A stretch of 19,189 nt of DNA from assembly GCA_030747575.1 (NCBI GenBank), contig JASLKI010000069.1, positions 1-19,189 of the forward strand. Reading direction: 5' to 3'. The DNA is from Verrucomicrobiota bacterium. GTDB taxonomy: Bacteria > Verrucomicrobiota > Verrucomicrobiia > Limisphaerales > UBA1096. Both the position numbers and the translations under genes were made by a program. Positions within the stretch are counted from its first letter, which is position 1. The number at the start of each line of letters is the position of its first letter. A model generated the notes under the pieces. It saw nothing but the letters and a program-made list of their open reading frames with translations. It was not told where the DNA came from and searched no databases. Below, in pieces: positions 6,483 through 13,156 of the stretch.

Positions 6483-7310
6483 ATGGACCCCATTGCCTTC
6501 AAGATCGGTGGCTTCGCAATCTACTGGTACGGCATCCTCGTCGCCGGTGGTTTTATGGCCGGGCTTTGGACCGCCAGCCGCCGGTGCGTCCTCGACAAAC
6601 TCGACGGCAAAGTCATCTCCGATCTCGGCGTGTGGATTATCATCGCCGGGATGCTTGGTGCCCGGGCAATGTACGTCCTCACTTACTGGGATGACCAATA
6701 TGCCGGCGAACCGCTCTGGCAGGTGCTCGATTTCCGGCGCGGTGGGCTGGTGTTTTACGGCGGCTTCATCGGCGCGGTGCTGGCGGTGATTCTTTACACC
6801 CGTTTCCACGGCAAGCAGCCGCTTTGGAAGATTGCCGACGCCTTTGCCCCGAGCATCCCGCTTGGCCACGCGCTGGGCCGCTTGGGCTGCCTGATGTACG
6901 GCTGTTGTTTTGGCATCGAATGCGACCTGCCTTGGTCTGTTCAATTCCCGGCGCACAGTCCCGCCTTTGGCGTGCATGCCGCGCTTGGCCAAGTGCCCGG
7001 CGATGCGGCCCACTCGCTGTATGTCCACCCGACGCAGATTTATTCCGCGCTGCTGAACGTGGCCCTGTACGGCGGCTTGGCCTGGCTGTATCGACGCAAG
7101 CGGTTCGACGGGCAGGTGTTCGCCGTGTACCTCGTGGGCTACTCGGTCAACCGCTTCGTCGTCGAGTTTTTCCGGGGCGACTATTCGGTGGAGGGAATGT
7201 GGTTTGGCTGGATGAAGCCGGGTCAGCAGCTCAGCCTGTTTTTGCTGCCCATCGGCATCGCACTGATCGTGACCCTGCGCCGCCGAGCCATGGCCAAGGG
7301 GCAGAATTGA
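6483..7310 (+). CDS. lgt: Phosphatidylglycerol-prolipoprotein diacylglyceryl transferase
   Basis: Inner-membrane enzyme that moves diacylglycerol from phosphatidylglycerol onto the lipobox cysteine of prolipoproteins. The 275 residues form about seven membrane segments. Family motifs seen: IYWYGILVAGGF near the start, RRGGLVFYGGFIGA (85-98), HALGRLGCLMYGCCFG (129-144, the Lgt signature region in its cysteine-rich form), HPTQIY (182-187) and NRFVVEFFRGD (223-233) with the conserved arginine. ALGQV at 167-171, in a loop between signature and HPTQ motif, is encoded by the iterated palindrome. It starts 8 bases after the DUF3106-like gene, so it is probably in the ECF sigma operon. One lipoprotein substrate candidate is in this window (10815-11606). 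Confidence 0.95.
   Translation: MDPIAFKIGGFAIYWYGILVAGGFMAGLWTASRRCVLDKLDGKVISDLGVWIIIAGMLGARAMYVLTYWDDQYAGEPLWQVLDFRRGGLVFYGGFIGAVLAVILYTRFHGKQPLWKIADAFAPSIPLGHALGRLGCLMYGCCFGIECDLPWSVQFPAHSPAFGVHAALGQVPGDAAHSLYVHPTQIYSALLNVALYGGLAWLYRRKRFDGQVFAVYLVGYSVNRFVVEFFRGDYSVEGMWFGWMKPGQQLSLFLLPIGIALIVTLRRRAMAKGQN
6982..6993. repeat. Iterated palindrome copy inside lgt
   Basis: CGCTTGGCCAAG, 12 of 14 consensus bases. It encodes Ala-Leu-Gly-Gln in a loop between two conserved Lgt motifs, a place likely to tolerate inserted residues. Confidence 0.85.
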
Positions 7311-7326
7311 TCTGGATTTTCTCAAC

Positions 7327-8055
7327 ATGAAAACAATGACTCGATTCGTTTTTGGGCTGGCTTTGGCCGGTGCACTCACGCTCCAGGCCGCCGACAAGAT
7401 TAAGACGGCCAAGGGCGACTTGGAGGTGCACCCGGTCAGTCACGGCACGATGGTGTTTAAGTGGAACGGCAAGACGGTGTTCGTCGACCCAGTCGGCGGT
7501 GTGGCGCCGTTCAAGCCGTACGGCGTGCCGGACCTAGTGCTGGTGACCGATATCCACGGCGATCATTTCAATAAGGGCACCCTCGAGGCGATCGTGAAGG
7601 ACAAGACGGCCGTCATCACGCCCGAGGCGGTGGCCGCGCTCGCGCCGGAGGGGTTGAAAAAGCGCATCACCATCCTGGCCAACGGCAAGTTGGTGGAGAA
7701 ACTCGGCGTGAAGATCGAGGCGGTGCCGATGTACAACCTGACGGCAGCGCGGCTGCGGTTTCACAACAAGGGACGCGGCAACGGCTACGTGATGACCTTC
7801 GGCGGCAAACGGGTATACGTGAGCGGCGACACGGAGGACATCCCGGAGATGCGCGCGCTGAAGAACATCGACGCGGCGTTTGTCTGCATGAACCTGCCGT
7901 ACACGATGACGCCGGAGCAGGCCGCCGACGCGGTGCGGGAGTTCAAGCCGAAGGTTGTGTACCCGTACCACTACCGGGGCAGCGACACGGCCCAGTTCAA
8001 GAAACTAGTCGGCGACGCCTCGGAAGTGCGATTGCGGGATTGGTATAAAAATTAA
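7327..8055 (+). CDS. Exported metallo-beta-lactamase-fold hydrolase (UlaG-like)
   Basis: This 242-residue protein has a signal peptide (about 1-22, ending LQAAD) and a metallo-beta-lactamase fold of the compact Lactamase_B_2/B_3 kind. Visible metal-site motifs are TDIHGDH (74-80, in place of the usual THxHxDH), H146 before GNGYV, SGDTED (166-171) and YPYHYRG (212-218). Relatives include UlaG-like lactonases and many uncharacterised hydrolases, so the substrate cannot be named. Nothing suggests true beta-lactamase activity. It starts 16 bases after lgt and is the last gene of the rightward cluster. Its stop codon abuts a palindrome that separates it from convergent ftsK. Confidence 0.85.
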   Translation: MKTMTRFVFGLALAGALTLQAADKIKTAKGDLEVHPVSHGTMVFKWNGKTVFVDPVGGVAPFKPYGVPDLVLVTDIHGDHFNKGTLEAIVKDKTAVITPEAVAALAPEGLKKRITILANGKLVEKLGVKIEAVPMYNLTAARLRFHNKGRGNGYVMTFGGKRVYVSGDTEDIPEMRALKNIDAAFVCMNLPYTMTPEQAADAVREFKPKVVYPYHYRGSDTAQFKKLVGDASEVRLRDWYKN

Positions 8056-8072
8056 CGCCTGGCCGAGCGTTA
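8053..8072. terminator. Candidate bidirectional terminator made of an iterated-palindrome variant and two stop codons
   Basis: The 14 bases between the two convergent stop codons are CGCCTGGCCGAGCG, a two-mismatch copy of the iterated palindrome. Together with the TAA stop codons they form TAACGC....GCGTTA. An A run (8047-8051) lies on the left and a T run (8074-8077) on the right, so each transcript would have a T stretch after the hairpin. The stem is short, so strength is uncertain. Confidence 0.6.
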
Positions 8073-10706
8073 GTTTTCGATGTCGAAGAGGATTTCGCGG
8101 GGCTCGGCGCCACGGCTGGGGCCGACGAGGCCTCGATCCTCGATTTCGTCCATAATGCGGGCGGCGCGGGTGTAGCCCAGGCGAAGGCGGCGCTGCATGA
8201 GTGAGACGCTGGCCTTTTGCTCGACGCGGATGACTTCGATGCATTGCTGGATGAGGTCCTCGTCCTCGTCGATGCCGCTGCCGCCATTGCCGCCATTGCC
8301 GGCGGCTGGTGCCTCGAGTTGGCGCTCCATGTCCTTGTCGTAGCTTGGCTTGGCTTGGTTGTTGACGATCTCGACGATGCGGTTGATCTCTTCGTCGGTG
8401 ACGAGGCAGCCCTGCGCGCGGCGGAGATTAGAGGTGCCGGGCGGCAGGAAGAGCATGTCGCCTTTGCCGAGCAGTTTGTCAGCGCCCATGGCGTCGAGAA
8501 TGGTGCGGGAGTCCACCTTGGCGGCGACTTGAAACGCTATCCGAGCGGGGATGTTGGCCTTGATGACGCCAGTGATGACATCGACGCTGGGCCGTTGTGT
8601 CGCGACGATGCAGTGGATGCCCGCAGCTCGTGCCATCTGCGTGATGCGTGCTATGGAGTTTTCCACCTCGTTCTTGGCCATCAGCATCAAGTCGGCCAAC
8701 TCGTCGATGATGACGACGATGTAGCTCAGCTTTTCCGGAATTTCGACTTCCTCATCGCGAGGGACGCTGACTTCCTGGTCCATCTCGACGGCGAAGCCTT
8801 CACTCTCGTCGAGCGGCAACTCCGGCTGATCCGTTTTCTCCGGTTTCTTTTTGGAGCGCGAGTTGAAGCCGGCAATATTGCGGGCACCGACTTTAGCAAA
8901 AATCTGGTAGCGTTTTTCCATCTCGTTGACGACCCACTTGAGCGCGAGGATGACTTTTTTCGGGTCGTGCACCACGGGGGCGGCGAGGTGGGGGAGGCCG
9001 TTGTAAATCTGCAACTCGACGACTTTCGGGTCGATCATTACGAAACGCAGTTCCTCCGGCGAAAAACGGAAGAGCAGCGAGGCCACGATGGAGTTGATGC
9101 AGACCGACTTGCCCGAGCCGGTGGCACCGGCGATGAGCATATGGGGCATCTCGGCGAGGTCGGTGACGATCGGCTTGCCGTAGACGTCCTTGCCGAGTGC
9201 GAGCGGAATCTTGGCTTTGGATTTGTTCCACTCGGGCGAGTCGATGATGTCGCGGAAGAGCACCTTGGTCTTGATGCGGTTCGGCACCTCGATGCCGACG
9301 GAGCTGCGGCCGGGGACGGGGGCGAGACTGTTGATGGGCTCGGCCTTGATGGCGGCGGAAATGTTGTTGGCCAGGGCGGAGATGCGCTCGAGTCGGACGC
9401 CGGGCGCGGGGTGCAACTCGTAGCGGGTAATGGTCGGTCCCTTGGTAATGTCGCCCTCGGTGACGTCGATATTAAACTGCTTCAGCGTGTCCTTGAGCAG
9501 GCGTGCGTTGGAGAGAAGCTGCTCGCGGGTCTCGGTGGGGGCGGTGGCGGGCTCGGGTTCGTCGAGTAACATCGACTTGGGCAGCTTGTAGTCCATGACC
9601 TTGGGCGTCTTGGCGACGGAGGTTGGCCCCTTGGGTTTGGCCAGGCGCCTGGGCAGCTTGGGCTTGGCCGGTGCGTCCGGCTTGGTGTCGCTGTCTGTTG
9701 GGTCGTCCACTTGGCCAAGGATGTCATCGGTGCTGGCGGCCTTGTGATCGGTGGGCCCGCTTGGTTCGTCCGGTTTTTCGGGCTTGGCCTCTGCGTCGGG
9801 TTCATCGGCGGAAGCCTTGACCTCCTCGGCAGTAATCACCGCACCCATCTCGACTTCATCCGGATCCGGTTCGGCCTCATCTGTGGTCTTGTTCCGTTGT
9901 TCCGCATCCAGCACGCTCAGGTCGCGAACGGTCGGCCTGGGCACCGGCTTGAGATCGGCACCGAGCCCCTGGTCGGCCTCAAGTTTCTCAGTGGTCTGCT
10001 CGATTTCCTGCTCGATGGCTTTCTTCTGTTTTTGCAGGTCACGCTCAAGCCGCCTGGTCTTGCGCTTGATTGATTTTTGGAATGGCTCGCCCGCGGCCAA
10101 GCCGGTTTGCTCACGGCGGTCACGCCAATTTTCCCACGCGTCCACCGTCCAGTGCCACATCTCGACCGGCTGGAGGTTGGTCAGGAAATAGAGGCTGGCG
10201 AGGATAAACGCGGTGTGGATGATGATCGCGCCCGCAGTGCCGAATTTGTGAAAAACCGGGTAAATGATGGATTCGGCAATAACGCCGCCGAGTTCGAATC
10301 CGTCCGCCCAGAATGCGAGGCCGAAGTTTTGGTCCAGTTCCTGCAGCAGCCCCATCAGGCCGAGCAGGTAAACCACTGCGGCGACCGGTTCCTTCCACGA
10401 TTGGCGGAGGTGGATGAAGAACGGGTGGAGAAAAGCGGCTCCAAAGAACAGCAGCAGCAGCGGCACCATGTAGGCTGCGAAGCCGATGGCCATGAACGAA
10501 ATCCAAGACAGGTAGGCTCCGACCGGCCCGATCATGTTTTGGTAACCGTCGGCTGAGTCGCCAGGGTTGAGGGGGGGATCCGTCGGGTCGTAGCTGAGTA
10601 GTGACAGGACGAAAAGGACAGAAACGGCGATCATCAGGATGCCAATCCATCCCAGATCCATCCGGGGCTGGGCATTGGTTGCTGCCTTACTCTCCTTGCG
10701 CGGCAC
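8070..10706 (-). CDS. ftsK: DNA translocase FtsK/SpoIIIE
   Basis: Membrane-anchored hexameric motor that pumps chromosomal DNA through the division septum. The 878 residues contain four or five membrane segments (about 18-180), then a charged linker rich in Pro, Glu, Asp and Lys (about 200-400) with coiled-coil potential at 213-245. The motor follows with Walker A GATGSGKS (527-534) and Walker B VVIIDE (664-669). Last comes a winged-helix gamma domain (about 815-875) that in relatives reads KOPS-like DNA signals. An acidic insertion (about 617-658) precedes Walker B. The start is a GTG at 10706; an ATG 15 codons in (10661) is possible. ILGQV at 329-333 in the linker is encoded by the iterated palindrome. 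Confidence 0.95.
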   Translation of the reverse strand: MPRKESKAATNAQPRMDLGWIGILMIAVSVLFVLSLLSYDPTDPPLNPGDSADGYQNMIGPVGAYLSWISFMAIGFAAYMVPLLLLFFGAAFLHPFFIHLRQSWKEPVAAVVYLLGLMGLLQELDQNFGLAFWADGFELGGVIAESIIYPVFHKFGTAGAIIIHTAFILASLYFLTNLQPVEMWHWTVDAWENWRDRREQTGLAAGEPFQKSIKRKTRRLERDLQKQKKAIEQEIEQTTEKLEADQGLGADLKPVPRPTVRDLSVLDAEQRNKTTDEAEPDPDEVEMGAVITAEEVKASADEPDAEAKPEKPDEPSGPTDHKAASTDDILGQVDDPTDSDTKPDAPAKPKLPRRLAKPKGPTSVAKTPKVMDYKLPKSMLLDEPEPATAPTETREQLLSNARLLKDTLKQFNIDVTEGDITKGPTITRYELHPAPGVRLERISALANNISAAIKAEPINSLAPVPGRSSVGIEVPNRIKTKVLFRDIIDSPEWNKSKAKIPLALGKDVYGKPIVTDLAEMPHMLIAGATGSGKSVCINSIVASLLFRFSPEELRFVMIDPKVVELQIYNGLPHLAAPVVHDPKKVILALKWVVNEMEKRYQIFAKVGARNIAGFNSRSKKKPEKTDQPELPLDESEGFAVEMDQEVSVPRDEEVEIPEKLSYIVVIIDELADLMLMAKNEVENSIARITQMARAAGIHCIVATQRPSVDVITGVIKANIPARIAFQVAAKVDSRTILDAMGADKLLGKGDMLFLPPGTSNLRRAQGCLVTDEEINRIVEIVNNQAKPSYDKDMERQLEAPAAGNGGNGGSGIDEDEDLIQQCIEVIRVEQKASVSLMQRRLRLGYTRAARIMDEIEDRGLVGPSRGAEPREILFDIEN
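9711..9719. repeat. Iterated palindrome core inside ftsK
   Basis: TTGGCCAAG, encoding Leu-Gly-Gln on the minus strand in the variable, disordered linker of FtsK. Confidence 0.7.
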
Positions 10707-10814
10707 GGGTGGGAGTGTAGGGGCTGCGACGCTGAAGAAAAAGCGCGGATTGGCGATTTGTTGCTGGCGCGAACTTAAGTTGCTTTAGGGATGGTTCCTG
10801 TTTAGTTTCCGCCC

Positions 10815-11606
10815 ATGAAGTTCTGGTTCGGCCTTGGGCGGACGATGACGCTGGCGATGTTGGCGGCCTTGGTGGTGGGTTGTGAACCAACGAGCGGGAG
10901 CGGTTCCCGAATGGAGGACGACGCCGATTTTGTGCGTGGGAAAAGCCGCCTGGCCCGCAAGGACGTTGAAAGCGCGGTTCTCTCCTTCCGCAAGGCGCTC
11001 GCCAACAATCCGGGCAACGCCGCCGCTCATTTCGAGCTGGGGCTGATTTTTTACGAGCCCAGCAACGAAAAAACCAACTACGTCTCGGCCTGCTATCATT
11101 TCCAGCGGCATCTTGAATTGCAACAGGACTCCAGCCACGCCGGCAACATCAAGGGCTTCATCAAGGTCTGCAAAAAGGAGATTGCCAAGGACATCGCCAT
11201 GGCGCCCATCCCGCCTTCAGAGATCAACGCCATCCACACGCTGCGCACTCAGTTGGCGAAGGCCAACAGCGAAAAAAGCCACCTTAAGAGCCAGGTTGAG
11301 GCGATGCGCGGCCGGTTGCAGCAAGCCGGCAGCACCGTGCCGGAGGTCGCCGTGGCGGCCGGCAGTTCGCCGCCTTATGTGAACCCCCGCGCCAACCCGC
11401 TCGTGGCTCCGAGGCCCAATTACGAAGTCCGATCCAGCCAGCCCCGGACTCACACGCTCAAGGTGGGCGAGAGCCTCTACAGCCTGGCCCGGCGCTACGG
11501 CGTCCCGTTCTCAGCCTTGAAAGCGGCCAACCCGCGCCTGATGCGCAACTCTCGCGACCTGAAGCCGGGCGTCACCGTTTACATCCCGGCCAAGCGCACC
11601 CAGTAA
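10815..11606 (+). CDS. LysM- and TPR-containing lipoprotein
   Basis: This 263-residue protein has a lipoprotein signal ending VVGC with the acylated cysteine at C23. One or two TPR-like helix pairs follow at about 36-105 (ADFVRGKSRLARKDVESAV, then NPGNAAAHFELGLIFY). A short coiled coil lies at about 137-172 and a proline-rich linker to about 210. A C-terminal LysM domain occupies 212-258 (THTLKVGESLYSLARRYGV, ending VTVYIP). LysM domains bind peptidoglycan N-acetylglucosamine chains, so this should be a membrane lipoprotein that holds the cell wall. It leads a rightward cluster with an unknown protein and an ABC transporter. The 108-base gap to divergent ftsK should hold both promoters, but I see no convincing boxes. 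Confidence 0.85.
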   Translation: MKFWFGLGRTMTLAMLAALVVGCEPTSGSGSRMEDDADFVRGKSRLARKDVESAVLSFRKALANNPGNAAAHFELGLIFYEPSNEKTNYVSACYHFQRHLELQQDSSHAGNIKGFIKVCKKEIAKDIAMAPIPPSEINAIHTLRTQLAKANSEKSHLKSQVEAMRGRLQQAGSTVPEVAVAAGSSPPYVNPRANPLVAPRPNYEVRSSQPRTHTLKVGESLYSLARRYGVPFSALKAANPRLMRNSRDLKPGVTVYIPAKRTQ

Positions 11607-11615
11607 TCCATCGCC

Positions 11616-12437
11616 GTGCGCCGGTTGGTCTTCCCAGTCATCTTCCTGTTTTGGCTGGCGATGAATGCGCTTCTTTGGCGTGCCGAGTACGGCGACACTG
11701 ATCGGGGCAGCCGCGTCTCCAACGACGTGGTGCTCAATAAAATCTTCAACGCCCCCGACGCCTCCAACCTGCGGGTTTCGCAGAACGGCACGTCGCTTGG
11801 CTTCGTCCATTGGAAAATCATCCCCGACGAGGTTTACTTCAGCGGCACCAACCAGCCGGCTGGGCGCGTCGAGTCGATCACAGGCTACACCCTCGCGCTC
11901 GATGGCCGGATCCAAGTCGAGTCGATAAAGACGAAAATGCGGTTCACTCTCCGCTCGACACTCTCCGCTGGCCTCGGTTGGCAAAACGTCAGCGCCACGA
12001 TCGACCTGCCGCCCAGCACGTGGGAGTTTGCGGCGGCGGCAACCAACCAAGTGCTGAGCGTGAAACACGACGGGGCGCTTGGCCAATGGGAACGAACGAC
12101 ACCGCTTGGCCAACTGCGAAACCCCGCCGCATTGCTCGAGCCGTTTGCCGGGCCATTTTTTGCGCCGTTGCTCAAGCCGTTGCTGCCGCCCGCCGCCGCG
12201 CTTGGCCAAGCCGGCTCCGCGCCGATTGAGCTTGGCCTTGAGTGGGCCGCCTACAACGACGCGATCCGGCTCGGCAGCACGCGCGTCCGCATTTATCGCA
12301 TCGAGGCCAAGCTGCCCGGCGAGCGTGTGGTGACCGTACTGGTGAGCCGGGTGGGCGAGATTTTGCAGGTCACTTTCCCCGGCCAACTCGAGTTCACCAA
12401 CGAAAGTTTCCACCTGAAAAAAGAAGCGGAAAAATGA
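11616..12437 (+). CDS. Membrane-anchored protein of unknown function in an ABC transporter operon
   Basis: I do not recognise this family. The 273-residue protein starts with a GTG and has one N-terminal hydrophobic segment (about 4-21, FPVIFLFWLAMNALLW), with the rest presumably outside the cytoplasm. The body looks beta-rich (for example 90-130 and 205-262), with a proline-rich middle (about 168-203). Three LGQ triplets, at 155-157, 164-166 and 196-198, are each encoded by a copy of the iterated palindrome. The stop codon overlaps the ABC ATPase start as ATGA, so the two are translationally coupled; this suggests a transporter accessory role. It follows the LysM lipoprotein gene by 9 bases. 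Confidence 0.75.
   Translation: MRRLVFPVIFLFWLAMNALLWRAEYGDTDRGSRVSNDVVLNKIFNAPDASNLRVSQNGTSLGFVHWKIIPDEVYFSGTNQPAGRVESITGYTLALDGRIQVESIKTKMRFTLRSTLSAGLGWQNVSATIDLPPSTWEFAAAATNQVLSVKHDGALGQWERTTPLGQLRNPAALLEPFAGPFFAPLLKPLLPPAAALGQAGSAPIELGLEWAAYNDAIRLGSTRVRIYRIEAKLPGERVVTVLVSRVGEILQVTFPGQLEFTNESFHLKKEAEK
12076..12211. repeat. Cluster of three iterated palindrome copies
   Basis: Copies at 12076-12086 (CGCTTGGCCAA), 12103-12113 (CGCTTGGCCAA) and 12199-12211 (CGCTTGGCCAAGC) fall within 136 bases of the unknown gene at 11616-12437. All are read in the same phase as Leu-Gly-Gln. This is the densest group in the window. Confidence 0.85.
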
Positions 12438-13156
12438 TCGAAATCGAGCAATTAACGAAGCAATTCGGCGATTTAAGAGCAGTCGACGACATCAGTCTAG
12501 CCGTGCCGGCGGGCGAGTTTTTCGTCATTCTTGGCCCGAATGCCGCCGGCAAAACCACCACCATCAAGGTCATGGCTGGTCTAATGAAACCGACGAGCGG
12601 CTCGGTGCGGATTTGCGGATCCGACATCGGTACCAGCCCGATCGAGGCTCGCCGACGCATGGCCTATGTGCCGGATTTTCCGTTCCTCTATGACAAGCTC
12701 ACGCCGGCTGAGTTTTTCCGTTTCACCGGCAAGTTGTTCGGGATGAAGGACGCCACGATGGAGGCTGAGGCCGAGCACCTGGCCAAGCGATTCAACCTTG
12801 GTGAGTTTTTGGCCAAGCCGATCGAGAGTCTCTCGCACGGCACAAAGCAGCGTGTGGCCATCGTCTCCGCGCTGATGCACTCGCCGGAGGTCGTCGTGTT
12901 CGATGAGCCGATGGTTGGGCTGGACCCGCACCATTCCCGCGTGCTCAAGGACATCCTGCGCGAACAGGCCGACGCCGGCGTGACGGTGTTTGTCTCCACC
13001 CACCAACTCAGCGTCGCCGAGGAAATGGCCGACCGCATCGGCATCATGCACCAGGGGCGACTGGTTGCCGTCGGGTCGCACGAGGAGTTGCAGGCAGCGA
13101 ACCGGGACAGCACGCTTGAGTCGATTTTTCTGTCGCTTACTGACGACGACGCATGA
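12434..13156 (+). CDS. ABC transporter ATP-binding protein (ABC-2 type)
   Basis: This 240-residue cytoplasmic ATPase has Walker A GPNAAGKT (34-41), a signature LSHGTKQR (133-140, variant of LSGGQ), Walker B VVVFDEP (153-159) followed by the D-loop GLDP, and the switch histidine H190 in STHQ. At the Q-loop the usual glutamine is replaced by D81 (YVPDFPFLYDKLT), a pattern also found in some ABC-2 subfamilies. It pairs with the permease encoded next. The ATG overlaps the upstream stop codon (ATGA), and its own stop overlaps the permease start (ATGA), so three genes are coupled. The frame is open upstream but that part is a shadow of the previous gene. The substrate is unknown; export is likely. 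FLAKP at 125-129 is encoded by a palindrome core (12809-12818). Confidence 0.92.
   Translation: MIEIEQLTKQFGDLRAVDDISLAVPAGEFFVILGPNAAGKTTTIKVMAGLMKPTSGSVRICGSDIGTSPIEARRRMAYVPDFPFLYDKLTPAEFFRFTGKLFGMKDATMEAEAEHLAKRFNLGEFLAKPIESLSHGTKQRVAIVSALMHSPEVVVFDEPMVGLDPHHSRVLKDILREQADAGVTVFVSTHQLSVAEEMADRIGIMHQGRLVAVGSHEELQAANRDSTLESIFLSLTDDDA

Noticed and set aside
6444..7412. 322-codon minus-strand open frame opposite lgt
   Set aside because: Lgt motifs are intact on the plus strand; the antisense frame is a His/Arg/Gln-rich shadow.
8217..9569. 450-codon plus-strand open frame opposite ftsK
   Set aside because: It is antisense to the strongly conserved FtsK motor; its composition (many Asp, Val, Gly) reflects GC-rich codon shadowing and no domain is recognisable.
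11511..12413. 300-codon minus-strand open frame opposite the LysM and unknown genes
   Set aside because: The plus-strand genes have a lipobox, a LysM domain and overlapping starts and stops; the antisense frame has none of these.
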